Below, piece by piece: positions 1-7,673 of a stretch of DNA of 64,000 nt. A program made the position numbers and the translations under genes. The stretch is taken from NCBI RefSeq assembly GCF_009908295.1, contig NZ_JAAALO010000004.1, positions 852,629 to 916,628 on the forward strand. The letters are read 5' to 3'. The number at the start of each line of letters is the position of its first letter. Position 1 is the stretch's first letter. This DNA is from Micromonospora rubida. GTDB lineage: Bacteria; Actinomycetota; Actinomycetes; Mycobacteriales; Micromonosporaceae. Below the pieces are notes generated by a model. That model did not search any database. It worked only from the letters and a program-made list of their open reading frames with translations, and was not told the DNA's origin.

Positions 1-2
1 CC

Positions 3-356
3 TTCGACGTGGTCGAGACGGTCCGCCGCGAGGAACCGGACCTGTTCGACGACGACCTCGCGGACCAGGTGCGGCTGATGCTCACCGAGGCCGTCGAGTG
101 CGAGGTCCAGTTCGCCGAGGACCTGCTCGGCCAGGGCGTGTCCGGGATGTCCCTGGCCGACATGCGCCAGTACCTCCAGCACGTCGCCGACCGGCGGCTC
201 GCGCAGCTCGGCATCCCCGTCCACTACGGGTCGGCCAACCCGTTCGCGTTCATGGAGTTGCAGGACGTGCAGGAACTGTCCAACTTCTTCGAGCGGCGGG
301 TGTCGGCGTACCAGGTCGGGGTGACCGGCACCGTCGGCTTCGACGACGACTTCTGA
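3..356 (+). CDS. nrdB: Ribonucleotide reductase beta subunit, C-terminal part
   Basis: This reading frame is open at the left edge and ends at 356, so only the last 117 residues are present. They resemble the C-terminal helices and tail of the class Ia ribonucleotide-diphosphate reductase small (R2) subunit, including the stretch MELQDVQELSNFFERR and an acidic tail ending in FDDDF. In R2 proteins this tail docks the radical-generating subunit onto the large subunit. The gene is a housekeeping one and marks the chromosomal left flank. The iron ligands lie outside the window, so the assignment rests on the C-terminus alone. Confidence 0.8.
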   Translation, partial: FDVVETVRREEPDLFDDDLADQVRLMLTEAVECEVQFAEDLLGQGVSGMSLADMRQYLQHVADRRLAQLGIPVHYGSANPFAFMELQDVQELSNFFERRVSAYQVGVTGTVGFDDDF

Positions 357-437
357 GCCGACCGTGACAGGCGAATCCCCAGCAGATGTCGGCGATCTCG
401 CTTCCGCGTCGTGGCCACGTCTGCGGGGGTTCGGATG

Positions 438-1412
438 TTAGTCGATGGTGGGACGGAAGATGATCGCGACGCCGAGGGCTTCGCTGGCCGGTACGACGAT
501 CTCGTCCGGTCGGGGCGTGCGGTACGACACCCCTGCGGTCCGTAGATGATGCTCGGTCTGGGCGATGTCGTGTACCGCGACCGTGTACCCCACGAAAGCG
601 GGCAGGGCCGGCGGGCGCTCGCCGGGCAGGACGTCGGGCAGCGCGGACTCGGCGACGACGATCACTGAGGCGTCGCCGAGGTCGAAGGTCCGGGTGGAGC
701 CGTTGCGGTGGGCGGCGCGGCCGAGGTATGTCTCGTAGCGGCGCTCGACATCGGGCAGGGCGTCGTCGGGTACGCACAGCAGGCATCCGATCAGGTCGAC
801 GGCGCCGTTGGCGTGTTTCGGGTGCTGCTGCCCCTCGACGGCGGTGTTCTCGGCGATGCCGACCCTGCCCTCGGGCAGCCGGCCGCGTGGCGCGTCCGTC
901 TCGTCGCTGTTGATCTCCAGGTAGCGGGTCGGGACCATCCGGGTGCCGTCAGCGGTTTCGATCGGGCGCTGCACCGCGTGTACGCCGCCGTGCCCGGCGC
1001 CTGCGGCGTCTAGCCGCGCGGCGGCGGAGTCGAGGTCCGCGGAGTCGACGACGAGGATGTGCACGCCTTGGAATCGGTCCAGGAAGGCGGCGAGGTTGGC
1101 GGCGGTGCCACGGACGGCGGCCAGGAGCCCGGGCAGTCTGTCGTCGGGAACGTCGAGCGGGATCAGGTGGGCGTCGCCGGGGATCGGCTGCCCATCGTCG
1201 ACGACGGTCACGATCTCGACGAAGTTGCGACGCAGGTAGATGTGGGTGTTCGCCGCGCCGACCGGACGGGGGAGTGCTCCGGGGGCGGTGGGCAAGGTTG
1301 GATAGGCCGGCGGTGGCAGGGTGAAGCCAAGCCGCCGGTAGGTCTCGATCGCCGCTGTCATGTCTCGCACGACGAGGCCCACGTGGTGCAGGTCGCTGAT
1401 GTCCTTGCCCAT
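438..1412 (-). CDS. Two-domain VOC (glyoxalase-like) protein
   Basis: A 324-residue protein with two vicinal-oxygen-chelate modules. The first begins at about residue 8 (DLHHVGLVVRDM) and the second at about residue 160 (AVDLIGCLLCV). The family includes metal-dependent dioxygenases, glyoxalases and antibiotic-binding proteins, and the substrate cannot be read here. ATG 1412 is preferred to GTG 1421 because AGAGG lies eight bases before the ATG but directly abuts the GTG. The gene starts just after the stop of the TetR gene at 1418, so the two are probably co-transcribed and the TetR protein likely controls it. It lies outside the oligosaccharide cluster proper. Confidence 0.75.
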   Translation of the reverse strand: MGKDISDLHHVGLVVRDMTAAIETYRRLGFTLPPPAYPTLPTAPGALPRPVGAANTHIYLRRNFVEIVTVVDDGQPIPGDAHLIPLDVPDDRLPGLLAAVRGTAANLAAFLDRFQGVHILVVDSADLDSAAARLDAAGAGHGGVHAVQRPIETADGTRMVPTRYLEINSDETDAPRGRLPEGRVGIAENTAVEGQQHPKHANGAVDLIGCLLCVPDDALPDVERRYETYLGRAAHRNGSTRTFDLGDASVIVVAESALPDVLPGERPPALPAFVGYTVAVHDIAQTEHHLRTAGVSYRTPRPDEIVVPASEALGVAIIFRPTID

Positions 1413-1417
1413 GCTGG

Positions 1418-2137
1418 TCACCTCTTTTCGGTTGCTGTGCCGTAGGTGGCGCGGCGGTAGTCGTCGACGTGCCGGTCGAAGACGGCGATGACCCGTGGCG
1501 CGGCGGTGGCGAACCGCGCCGGCGGTGGCGGCTTCGCCGGTTCGAACGCGTGGCGCAGGGTGTCGGCCAGTTGGTCGGCCTTGTCCACGAGGGGCAGTGC
1601 AACCTCGGGAGCAAGGAGCGGGTCGATGCCGAAGAAGCCGAACATGACTGCGGGCAGGGTGTAGTCCAGATCCTCCGGGCGCAGCCTGGCCCGCAGCAGG
1701 CCGTCGTCGGCGAGCACGCCGAGGTACTCACGGGAGGCCAGCAACTTGGCGCTCTGCAGCGGTCGGCGGGCCGGGCTGGACAGAAAACGGTCCAGCACCT
1801 CGGCGTCCCGGGTGAAGATCGCGCGCAGCACCGGCCGTGACATCGCTTCCAGGAAGAACCGGCGCATGTACCGGTGCAGCGCGATCTCCTGCGGGTCGTG
1901 GCGCATCGCGGTCACCACCTCGCCGAGCATCGCGACTGCCTCCCGGGCGCCGACAGCGAAGAACAGCTGCTCGCGGCTGCGCCAGTGCAGATAGACGGTG
2001 CCCTTGCCGACACCGGCGCGTCGGGCGATCTCGTCGATGGTCGCCCGACGGTATCCCCAGCGCAGCAGCAGTTCCTTCGCCGCGTCGAGGATCCGGTCGG
2101 CACGCTCGATCTGATCGGTGGGCTGCTGGTCAACCAT
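1418..2137 (-). CDS. TetR-family transcriptional regulator
   Basis: A 239-residue regulator with an N-terminal TetR helix-turn-helix (about residues 28-58, containing TIDEIARRAGVGKGTVYLHW) and a helical ligand-binding C-terminus. An AGGAGG ribosome site lies eight bases before ATG 2137. It is followed immediately by the VOC gene. A very long inverted repeat with TGACC/GGTCA core arms sits directly upstream at 2141-2195 and is a good candidate for its autoregulatory operator. The ligand is unknown. Confidence 0.85.
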   Translation of the reverse strand: MVDQQPTDQIERADRILDAAKELLLRWGYRRATIDEIARRAGVGKGTVYLHWRSREQLFFAVGAREAVAMLGEVVTAMRHDPQEIALHRYMRRFFLEAMSRPVLRAIFTRDAEVLDRFLSSPARRPLQSAKLLASREYLGVLADDGLLRARLRPEDLDYTLPAVMFGFFGIDPLLAPEVALPLVDKADQLADTLRHAFEPAKPPPPARFATAAPRVIAVFDRHVDDYRRATYGTATEKR

Positions 2138-2140
2138 GAC

Positions 2141-2195
2141 CCCTCCTTGTGACTGATGACCAGATTAGCGCTTTGGTCATCAGTCACAAGGAGGG
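2141..2195. promoter_or_regulatory. Perfect 22-bp inverted repeat, putative TetR operator
   Basis: The arms 2141-2162 and 2174-2195 are exact reverse complements and are separated by 11 bases whose centre is AGCGCT. The inner part (TGATGACCA / TGGTCATCA) looks like a TetR-type operator. Unusually, the palindrome also contains the ribosome-binding site of the leftward TetR gene, so the same AAGGAGG also appears facing right. It may work as an operator, as an mRNA hairpin, or be a rearrangement scar. Confidence 0.6.
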
Positions 2196-2231
2196 GGGCT
2201 GGCGGCCGTCGCCGACAGGCAGGCGCAGGAG

Positions 2232-2657
2232 GTGGCGCTGCGGGCGGCAGGCGCTGGCTTCGTCGCCGTAGCGGCGGGCGTGGCGCGGGTGCAAAACGCG
2301 ATCACGGGCATCCAGGGCGGCCTGGGTGGGCTCGCCGGTTCGATCGGTGAGGCGACGAAGGCCACCACGGCCGTGCCCCACCAAGCCACCCCGCAGGAGA
2401 CAATCGCCGGGCTGGCGCCTGTGCAGAGCGCCGTGCGCGGCGCCCGCGATGTGGCGGCCGGGGCCATCACCCAGGTCGATGAGGCGCGGCAGCTCGTCAC
2501 CATGATCCTGCAGGGTGGGCAGCCCGGGCCGCTGCTACAGGCCCTGGACAGCATCAAGCAGGTCCTGGTGCTGGTCGTTGCGCGCACCGGCGGCGCCCGG
2601 CAGTCCATCGAAGCGGCGATCGCCGAGGCGCGGCAGTTGGGGTCGTCGGGAAACTGA
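2232..2657 (+). CDS. Small helical protein of unknown function, N-terminus probably lost
   Basis: The 141 codons from GTG 2232 encode an alanine- and glutamine-rich helical protein with long heptad-like stretches (GFVAVAAGVARVQNAITG, then QLVTMILQGGQPGPLLQALD). It reminds me of small uncharacterised proteins common in Micromonosporaceae (DUF6244-like), but I cannot verify this. The frame stays open upstream only to a stop at 2166, inside the large inverted repeat. There is no ATG, and the ribosome site AGGAG abuts the GTG. This suggests the original 5' end was replaced when the TetR/VOC unit arrived. Probably a truncated, possibly silent gene. Confidence 0.45.
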   Translation: MALRAAGAGFVAVAAGVARVQNAITGIQGGLGGLAGSIGEATKATTAVPHQATPQETIAGLAPVQSAVRGARDVAAGAITQVDEARQLVTMILQGGQPGPLLQALDSIKQVLVLVVARTGGARQSIEAAIAEARQLGSSGN

Positions 2658-2815
2658 CGAGGGCCGGCGGTCGTCCACCGACCAGCCCCGCCCCGGCTAT
2701 TACCGGCGGCCCACCCTCGACGGCCCCGACCCTGGACGGTGCCGCTTCCACGGACCCTGACGGAGGAACCCCGTGGAGCAGGCGTCCCACCGGCGGCCCT
2801 GGCGGATCGGTCGGC

Positions 2816-4021
2816 TCAGTTCCGCGATGGCGGCAGGCCGATCGCCGGCTCGGGGTAGTCCGGCAGCTCGATGTTGTTGCTGCGGTCCTCGGCCGTCCTG
2901 AGCATCATGGCCATGAGGAGCGGCCGGTTGAGGAGTCCGTTGCGCATCCGCGCCGCCACGGCGGTGTGTGGCGCGAAGAACTTGCCTGTGGTGTCGCCGC
3001 CCTTCTGGCAGCGCCGGGCGAAGTCGGCGAGCAGCCGTTCGTAGCGCGGGAACGCGACGGTGTGGTCGCCGTCGGCGGCGGCCAGTTCGCCGGCAAGGAC
3101 GTACGCCGCGACCACCGCGGTGCCGGTGCCCATCCCGCCGATCGTGGCTCCGCAGGCGGCGTCACCGATTACGGCGATCCGGCCGCTGGACCACGGCGAG
3201 ATGTCCACCCGGCAGATCGAGTCGAAGTAGAAGTCGGTCGCCTCCTCCAGCGCGTCGAGGAGCCGTGGCACCTTCCAGCCCAGCCCGGCGAACCGCTCGC
3301 GGACGATGCCGCGCTGCTGGTCGGAGTCGTGCCGGTCGTAGTCGATCCGGGGCGCGGCGAACACCACGAAGGCGCCCGCCCTGGACGGATCGCGGTGATC
3401 GCCACCGATGCTGGCCATCCGGCCGGGGGCGTTGTACAACAACGAGTGTCGGTCGAGTCCGAACTCGTTCGGCAGCCCCCAGGTCGCCACGTAGTAGCCG
3501 AGGTGCCGGACGAAGCGCTCCTCCGGCCCGAAGGTCAGCCGGCGTACGGCCGAGTGCACCCCGTCGGCGCCGATCACCAGGTCGAAGGTGCGGCGCGTGC
3601 CGCTGGTGAAGGTGACGTCCACGCCCTGCGGCGTGTCGGTCATGGTCGCGATGCTGTCACCGAACAGGTACTCGGTGCTGTCGCGGCTCCGCTCGTAGAG
3701 CACCCGGGACAGGTCGAAGCGCGGCACTTCGATGTCGCCGCCGGCGAAGTCGGCCGGCACTTCCATCAGCTTGCGGCCGGTGGCGTCGACGAAGCGCATC
3801 GCGGTGCCGCCGGTCTGTACCTCGCGCAGGTCATCGAGTACGCCCATCCGGTCCAGCACGCCCAGGTGGGTCCGGCCGCGGAAGTCGACGCGGTTGCCGC
3901 CGGCCCGCAGGCCAGGCGCGATCTCGACGACGGTCGGCCGGAAGCCGTACCGGCCCAGCCAGTACGCCAGCGCCGGCCCCGCAATGCTGGCGCCGGAGAT
4001 CAGCACGGTCGAATTCTTCAT
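2816..4021 (-). CDS. FAD-dependent aromatic-type monooxygenase (TetX-like group)
   Basis: A 401-residue flavoprotein monooxygenase. The N-terminal dinucleotide fold has GASIAGPALAYWLGRYG (about residues 9-25), followed by a DG-type motif (VIGADGVHSAVRR) and the GD motif (IAVIGDAACGATIGGMGTG) that binds the FAD ribityl chain. Members hydroxylate aromatic or polyketide substrates with NAD(P)H and O2, and some inactivate tetracyclines. ATG 4021 is chosen because GGAGG precedes it by seven bases; upstream in-frame codons have no ribosome site. It is divergent from a TetR gene, with a shared operator between them. Substrate unknown. I see no link to orthosomycin assembly. Confidence 0.8.
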   Translation of the reverse strand: MKNSTVLISGASIAGPALAYWLGRYGFRPTVVEIAPGLRAGGNRVDFRGRTHLGVLDRMGVLDDLREVQTGGTAMRFVDATGRKLMEVPADFAGGDIEVPRFDLSRVLYERSRDSTEYLFGDSIATMTDTPQGVDVTFTSGTRRTFDLVIGADGVHSAVRRLTFGPEERFVRHLGYYVATWGLPNEFGLDRHSLLYNAPGRMASIGGDHRDPSRAGAFVVFAAPRIDYDRHDSDQQRGIVRERFAGLGWKVPRLLDALEEATDFYFDSICRVDISPWSSGRIAVIGDAACGATIGGMGTGTAVVAAYVLAGELAAADGDHTVAFPRYERLLADFARRCQKGGDTTGKFFAPHTAVAARMRNGLLNRPLLMAMMLRTAEDRSNNIELPDYPEPAIGLPPSRN

Positions 4022-4044
4022 GGCAAGCCCTCCAACAAAAAACA

Positions 4045-4059
4045 GTGTCCGACGGACAC
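4045..4059. promoter_or_regulatory. 15-bp palindrome between divergent TetR and monooxygenase genes
   Basis: GTGTCCG-A-CGGACAC is a perfect 7-bp inverted repeat with a one-base centre. It lies in the 98-bp divergent promoter region between the monooxygenase (start 4021) and the TetR gene (start 4120). Its size and position are typical of a TetR operator controlling both genes. Confidence 0.7.
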
Positions 4060-4119
4060 GATTGCTACTGTGTACCATGGAAACAGATTTCGGACAACAA
4101 CCAGACGCGTGGAGGCCAG

Positions 4120-4803
4120 GTGCCGAGCGACTTCCTGTGGGAAGGCCGGGCGCAACCGACCCGAGGACCCAAACCCGCCCTGAGCCTCGAACACATCGCC
4201 GACGCGGGGATCGCGATCGCCGACGCGGAAGGCCTCGCGGCGGTGACCATGCAGCGGGTGGCCGCCGACCGGGGGTTCACCAAGATGTCCCTCTACCGGT
4301 ACGTGGCGGGCAAGGGGGAACTCGTGGCGCTCATGGTCGAGCGCGCGATCGGTGTGCCCCCGGCCATCGACCCGGCCGACTGGCGGGCCGCCCTGAAGCA
4401 GTGGTCCCACCATCTGCTCGACGCGTACGTGCGACACCCCTGGACGGTGGAGGCGATCCTCGGTCCCCGGGCCATCGGCCCCAATGAACTGAGCTGGATG
4501 GAGTGCGCGGTCGGCATCCTGCCGTCCACCGGGCTGACCGGGAGTGAGCGCCTCGACGCGATCGGGGTGCTGGCCAGCCATGTCCGCGCGATCGCCCAGC
4601 AGACCATGGTGGGCCGGCAACCCGAAGCGGACCTCACCGCCGAGATCGCCGAGCAGTTGCGCCGCCATGGCGACCGCTTTCCGGCACTGGTCGCGACGAT
4701 GGCGGCGGCGGCCGCCGACGGCGGGCACGACCAGGCGTTCGAGTTCGGCCTGGACCGGATCCTCGACGGTCTCGATCTCCTGGTCGGCCGGCGCGGCGGC
4801 TGA
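4120..4803 (+). CDS. TetR-family repressor, divergent from the monooxygenase
   Basis: A 227-residue protein with the DNA-binding domain at about residues 20-70 (IADAGIAIADAEGLAAVTMQ, then FTKMSLYRYV). The C-terminal helical domain is of the tetracycline-repressor-like class. GTG 4120 is preferred because GGAGG precedes it with a four-base gap. The longer in-frame ORF beginning at 4045 would read through the palindromic operator. Expected to repress the flavin monooxygenase until an effector binds. Confidence 0.85.
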   Translation: MPSDFLWEGRAQPTRGPKPALSLEHIADAGIAIADAEGLAAVTMQRVAADRGFTKMSLYRYVAGKGELVALMVERAIGVPPAIDPADWRAALKQWSHHLLDAYVRHPWTVEAILGPRAIGPNELSWMECAVGILPSTGLTGSERLDAIGVLASHVRAIAQQTMVGRQPEADLTAEIAEQLRRHGDRFPALVATMAAAAADGGHDQAFEFGLDRILDGLDLLVGRRGG

Positions 4804-4830
4804 GCGACCAGCGTGGAGGAGGTTGCAGAG

Positions 4831-5178
4831 ATGGCTGTCGAGTTCAGGTTTGCCCTGGCGGGCAACCTCCCCGTGGAACATGTAACCGATCTCGTGGCTG
4901 CGGACACCGCCGAGAGGCCGAGGCCGACCGACACCAACCCGCGGTTGTTTAGTGCTCGGCTCTACGAGACGTGCGGATACGCCCTGAGCGTCTACTCGGG
5001 AAGCCGCGGCTATTTCGATGCTGAGGACGACAACGGTTCCCGCTGGGAATGGGAGCCGGAGACCTACGTCGACATCGACTACACCGACTCAACGAGGAGC
5101 GATAGCCAGTCCGCCACAACGACCGAATCGTTGCCATGCGCCACGGCGTCCTGGCCGGTAGTGGGTCTGTGGAGGTGA
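4831..5178 (+). CDS. Truncated SitI3-like immunity protein
   Basis: A 115-residue ORF starting at ATG 4831 after GAGGAGG. The first 75 or so residues (MAVEFRFALAG, then RWEWEPETYVDIDY) resemble small proteins annotated as SitI3 family, presumed toxin-immunity proteins common in Micromonospora. After residue 80 the composition turns into Ser/Thr-rich filler that does not look like the family's C-terminal half, so the gene is probably frameshifted or cut. The family assignment is from memory of the pattern and is tentative. Confidence 0.4.
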   Translation: MAVEFRFALAGNLPVEHVTDLVAADTAERPRPTDTNPRLFSARLYETCGYALSVYSGSRGYFDAEDDNGSRWEWEPETYVDIDYTDSTRSDSQSATTTESLPCATASWPVVGLWR

Positions 5179-5179
5179 A

Positions 5180-5297
5180 GGTGTTTCCGGCCTGACCCGC
5201 CAGGAGTTGTGCCTGGTGAGGATGGTGCCTTCGCCATCACCTTCAGCGACCGCTTCCCAGCCGCTGAAACCTACTAACCAAGATCGCCGGAAACACC
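5180..5297. repeat. 12-bp inverted repeats about 94 bp apart
   Basis: GGTGTTTCCGGC at 5180-5191 is matched by its exact reverse complement at 5286-5297. The interval has no convincing ORF. This could be the terminal repeats of a tiny mobile-element remnant or chance. The surrounding 5179-5436 holds no gene I can support. Confidence 0.4.
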
Positions 5298-5436
5298 CTT
5301 AGCGGGACAGGCCTCAACCTGGCGACGAACATCCCAAGCCCGAGCCCGCCGGTCCCACTACCAGCGCAGACAGGCGAAGTGGCGTTGGAGTACTAGTGGG
5401 CACAGCCGTGCGTGAAGAACCGGCAATCCGTACTGC

Positions 5437-6222
5437 TTACGGGTGGGACGGCCCGGTGCCGTTGAGGTCGGCCGCCACGAACAGGGCGACCGCTCGTGTA
5501 CCCACCCTCAGTTTCCGCCGGGGGCGTGCCGCCCCGATCGGCGGAACCCGGCGCCCCCGCACGATCACCCCGATCACCGCGGCCGGTCGAAGCACCGAAG
5601 CGACGGCGGTAAGCATTCCGTACAGGCCTCGACCGGCATGATCGCCGGTCCACTCCGTCTGTTCGCCGTACGGGACGTCGGTCACGACGAGATCCGGTTC
5701 GCTGCCTCCGACCGCTGAGGCCAGCGCCGTCGGGTCGAAGACGTCGGCCTGCCGAACGGCATACGGCAGGGGCCCGCCAGCAGCCTCGAGCCGTCGGCTC
5801 AACCGTTCCGCCGCGGCCGCGGCCTCGGCGTAGCCGGGCTTGCCGAAGCGTTGAGCCCGCTCGGTCAACTGCGCAGCCCGTGCCGCCAGGCCGCCGTCGG
5901 CGAGCAGACCCATATTGGCTTCCGCCAATGTCAATGCCGCGTCGGCGTCGATGTCCGAGGCCAGCAGTTTCGCGATCGACCGCCGGTGCAGAATCCCAAG
6001 CACGGTCAGCAGGTAACCGCTGCCGCAGCACGGATCCCACAGGACCACCGGGTCGGTGCCGCCGCGCACGTCGAGCGCGTGCTGGAACACCTCGGACGCG
6101 AGCCGCACGGGGAAGGCGGGAAAGCCCGGAGCGGAACGGAGAACCGCCCCGCTTGCGAAATCACCGTAGTCGTCCCGTGTCGTCTCGTACCGATAGCCCA
6201 CCCTGCTCCGATCTCTCCGCAC
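5437..6222 (-). CDS. aviRa: AviRa-type 23S rRNA (guanine) methyltransferase, self-resistance
   Basis: A 261-residue class I SAM methyltransferase resembling AviRa of the avilamycin producer, which methylates the base of G2535 in 23S rRNA and protects against orthosomycins. Visible features are a conserved N-terminal YRYETTRDDYGDF segment, the SAM motif WDPCCGSGYLLTVLG (about residues 62-76) and a late DVPYGEQTEW motif that replaces the usual NPPY. The start is uncertain: GTG 6222 gives 261 residues, while GTG 6201 (GGAG four bases upstream) would remove seven. It lies 88 bp downstream of the epimerase gene on the same strand, so resistance is probably transcribed with sugar genes. Confidence 0.85.
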   Translation of the reverse strand: MRRDRSRVGYRYETTRDDYGDFASGAVLRSAPGFPAFPVRLASEVFQHALDVRGGTDPVVLWDPCCGSGYLLTVLGILHRRSIAKLLASDIDADAALTLAEANMGLLADGGLAARAAQLTERAQRFGKPGYAEAAAAAERLSRRLEAAGGPLPYAVRQADVFDPTALASAVGGSEPDLVVTDVPYGEQTEWTGDHAGRGLYGMLTAVASVLRPAAVIGVIVRGRRVPPIGAARPRRKLRVGTRAVALFVAADLNGTGPSHP

Positions 6223-6310
6223 GCCAGGGTAGCAATCAGTGTGGCGGGTGGTGCAGCTCCTCTACCTACCCGCCAGAAACGGCACGACTACCTTGAAACT
6301 GACTATCTGG

Positions 6311-7249
6311 TCATACCTCGACCCTGCAACCGCCCTGGGCCTTGATCCACTGGTAGGCCCTGGTGATTCCCTCGGCGAGGGCTGTCCGAGCGGTCCAGTT
6401 CAACTCCCGGCCGGCCCGGGTCACATCGAGGGCGGAATGCTGAAGCTCGCCGAGGCGGGCGGCCGCGAACACCGGCTGGACTGCCCGGTCGGCCGTCGCG
6501 GCGATCACCTCCAGCAACTCGAGGATGCTGGTGGAGGTGCCGGTGCCGATGTTCCACACGCCCGCACCGCCGTGGTCGGCCGTGATCAGGAACGCGTCGA
6601 CCACGTCGTCCACGTAGACGTAGTCGCGGGTCTGCTTACCGTCGCCGAAGATCGTGGGCCGGCGGCCGGAGAGCAGGTTTCCGCAGAAGATGGAAACCAC
6701 GCCTGCCTCGCCGGCGGGATCCTGGCGAGGGCCGTAGACGTTGCCGAGTCGCAGGACCGCGTGGGCGGTGCCGTACAGACGGTTGTAGAGGGCCAGGTAC
6801 TGCTCCGCGCAGTACTTGGCCGCGCCGTACGGCGCCGCCGGTTCCGGGCGGGCGTCCTCGGGGGACGGGATCGCGTTGATCGCCCCGTACAGGGCTCCGC
6901 CGGTGGAGGCGAACACCACCCGGGCCCCGACGATCCGGGCCGCCTCCAGCACGTTGACGGTGCCGAGGACGTTGACCCCGGTGTCGCCACTGGCATCCGC
7001 GACCGAGGTACGGACGTCGGCTTGCGCGGCGAGGTGGCAGATCAGGTCCGGACGGGCGTCCGCCACGAGTGCGGCGAGAGCCTTCCCGTCGGTGATGGAC
7101 TCCTGATGGAAGGCGGCACGGATGGCCAGCCGGTCGCCCCGGCCGGTGGAGAGGTCGTCGACCACGGTGACGGTGTCGCCGCGCTCCAGCAGGGCGTCAA
7201 CCAGGTGCGAGCCGATGAAGCCGGCGCCACCTGTCACGAGGACGCGCAT
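6311..7249 (-). CDS. NAD-dependent sugar epimerase/dehydratase (GalE-like SDR)
   Basis: A 312-residue extended SDR. It has the N-terminal NAD motif TGGAGFIGSHL (residues 6-16), a substrate Ser/Thr region (VFASTGGALYG) and the catalytic YGAAK tetrad. The overall look is of UDP-glucose 4-epimerase or a related NDP-sugar epimerase. It starts inside the end of a short glycosyltransferase relic and precedes aviRa. In an orthosomycin pathway it could set the configuration of one of the fucose, mannose or lyxose precursors; the exact step cannot be assigned from sequence. Confidence 0.8.
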   Translation of the reverse strand: MRVLVTGGAGFIGSHLVDALLERGDTVTVVDDLSTGRGDRLAIRAAFHQESITDGKALAALVADARPDLICHLAAQADVRTSVADASGDTGVNVLGTVNVLEAARIVGARVVFASTGGALYGAINAIPSPEDARPEPAAPYGAAKYCAEQYLALYNRLYGTAHAVLRLGNVYGPRQDPAGEAGVVSIFCGNLLSGRRPTIFGDGKQTRDYVYVDDVVDAFLITADHGGAGVWNIGTGTSTSILELLEVIAATADRAVQPVFAAARLGELQHSALDVTRAGRELNWTARTALAEGITRAYQWIKAQGGCRVEV

Positions 7250-7416
7250 GGACGGCGATCCGTGGCGGAGAACGGGGGCGTCGCCGCAAGAGCCGGCCGG
7301 ACTTCATGCGCGGCGGCCATGACGCCCAGGTGGCCAGTGGTCCGCCCGGCGATCGCGAGGGGCGTCGGTCCAAAAGAAATTGACTTCGTTGGCCCTGCGA
7401 TAAACAGTATCTTCAC
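7234..7416 (-). pseudogene. Relic of a glycosyltransferase: 5' end only
   Basis: A 60-codon ORF with a GGAGG ribosome site and GTG start whose first 25 or so residues (MKILFIAGPTKSISFG) closely match the start of the intact GT1 enzyme at 38138-39271 (VKILFLPGPVKSNVFG). The similarity extends to the DNA around the start codon: both begin GTGAAGATACT and both have GAGGG just upstream. The reading then runs into unrelated sequence, and the epimerase start codon lies inside it. I read it as the decapitated 5' end of a second copy of that glycosyltransferase. It may survive only as a translated leader for the epimerase. Confidence 0.65.
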
Positions 7417-7508
7417 GAGGCCCTCCGTGTGTGTCCGCCGAATGTATATGGAAACGGGTCGCCGGCACAGGCCGGAAACGGTCCCGCATTGAAGCTCGAG
7501 TGATACGC

Positions 7509-7523
7509 CTAGACTTCACCGCC
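7509..7523 (-). promoter_or_regulatory. GGGAA-CTAG box (weak copy)
   Basis: On the minus strand this reads GGCGGTGAAGTCTAG, a degenerate match to the cluster-wide 15-bp element. It faces the leftward unit starting at 7416 (glycosyltransferase relic, epimerase, aviRa). Confidence 0.4.
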
Positions 7524-7673
7524 ACCGGCTACTGGATGGCGCTACGCTAACCGGTACCCACACATTCGCGGGCCACATGTGCGTTGGCGTCGTTCCCGAC
7601 CGTCAGCCACGCAATGGTGGTTTCGGTCGTGCGTACGTGACCAGGGCCGGAATAGCGCAAAAGGAAGCGGGCG

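Noticed and set aside
2966..4183. 405-codon plus-strand frame opposite the flavin monooxygenase
   Set aside because: Shadow of a high-GC gene; it crosses the operator and contains no recognisable motif.
2816..4803. Monooxygenase/TetR pair as part of the orthosomycin pathway
   Set aside because: It lies outside the resistance gene, has its own operator, lacks the shared promoter box, and no step of the pathway obviously needs it.
6239..7492. 417-codon plus-strand frame opposite the GalE-like epimerase
   Set aside because: Composition typical of antisense frames in GC-rich genes; the minus-strand SDR motifs are unambiguous.
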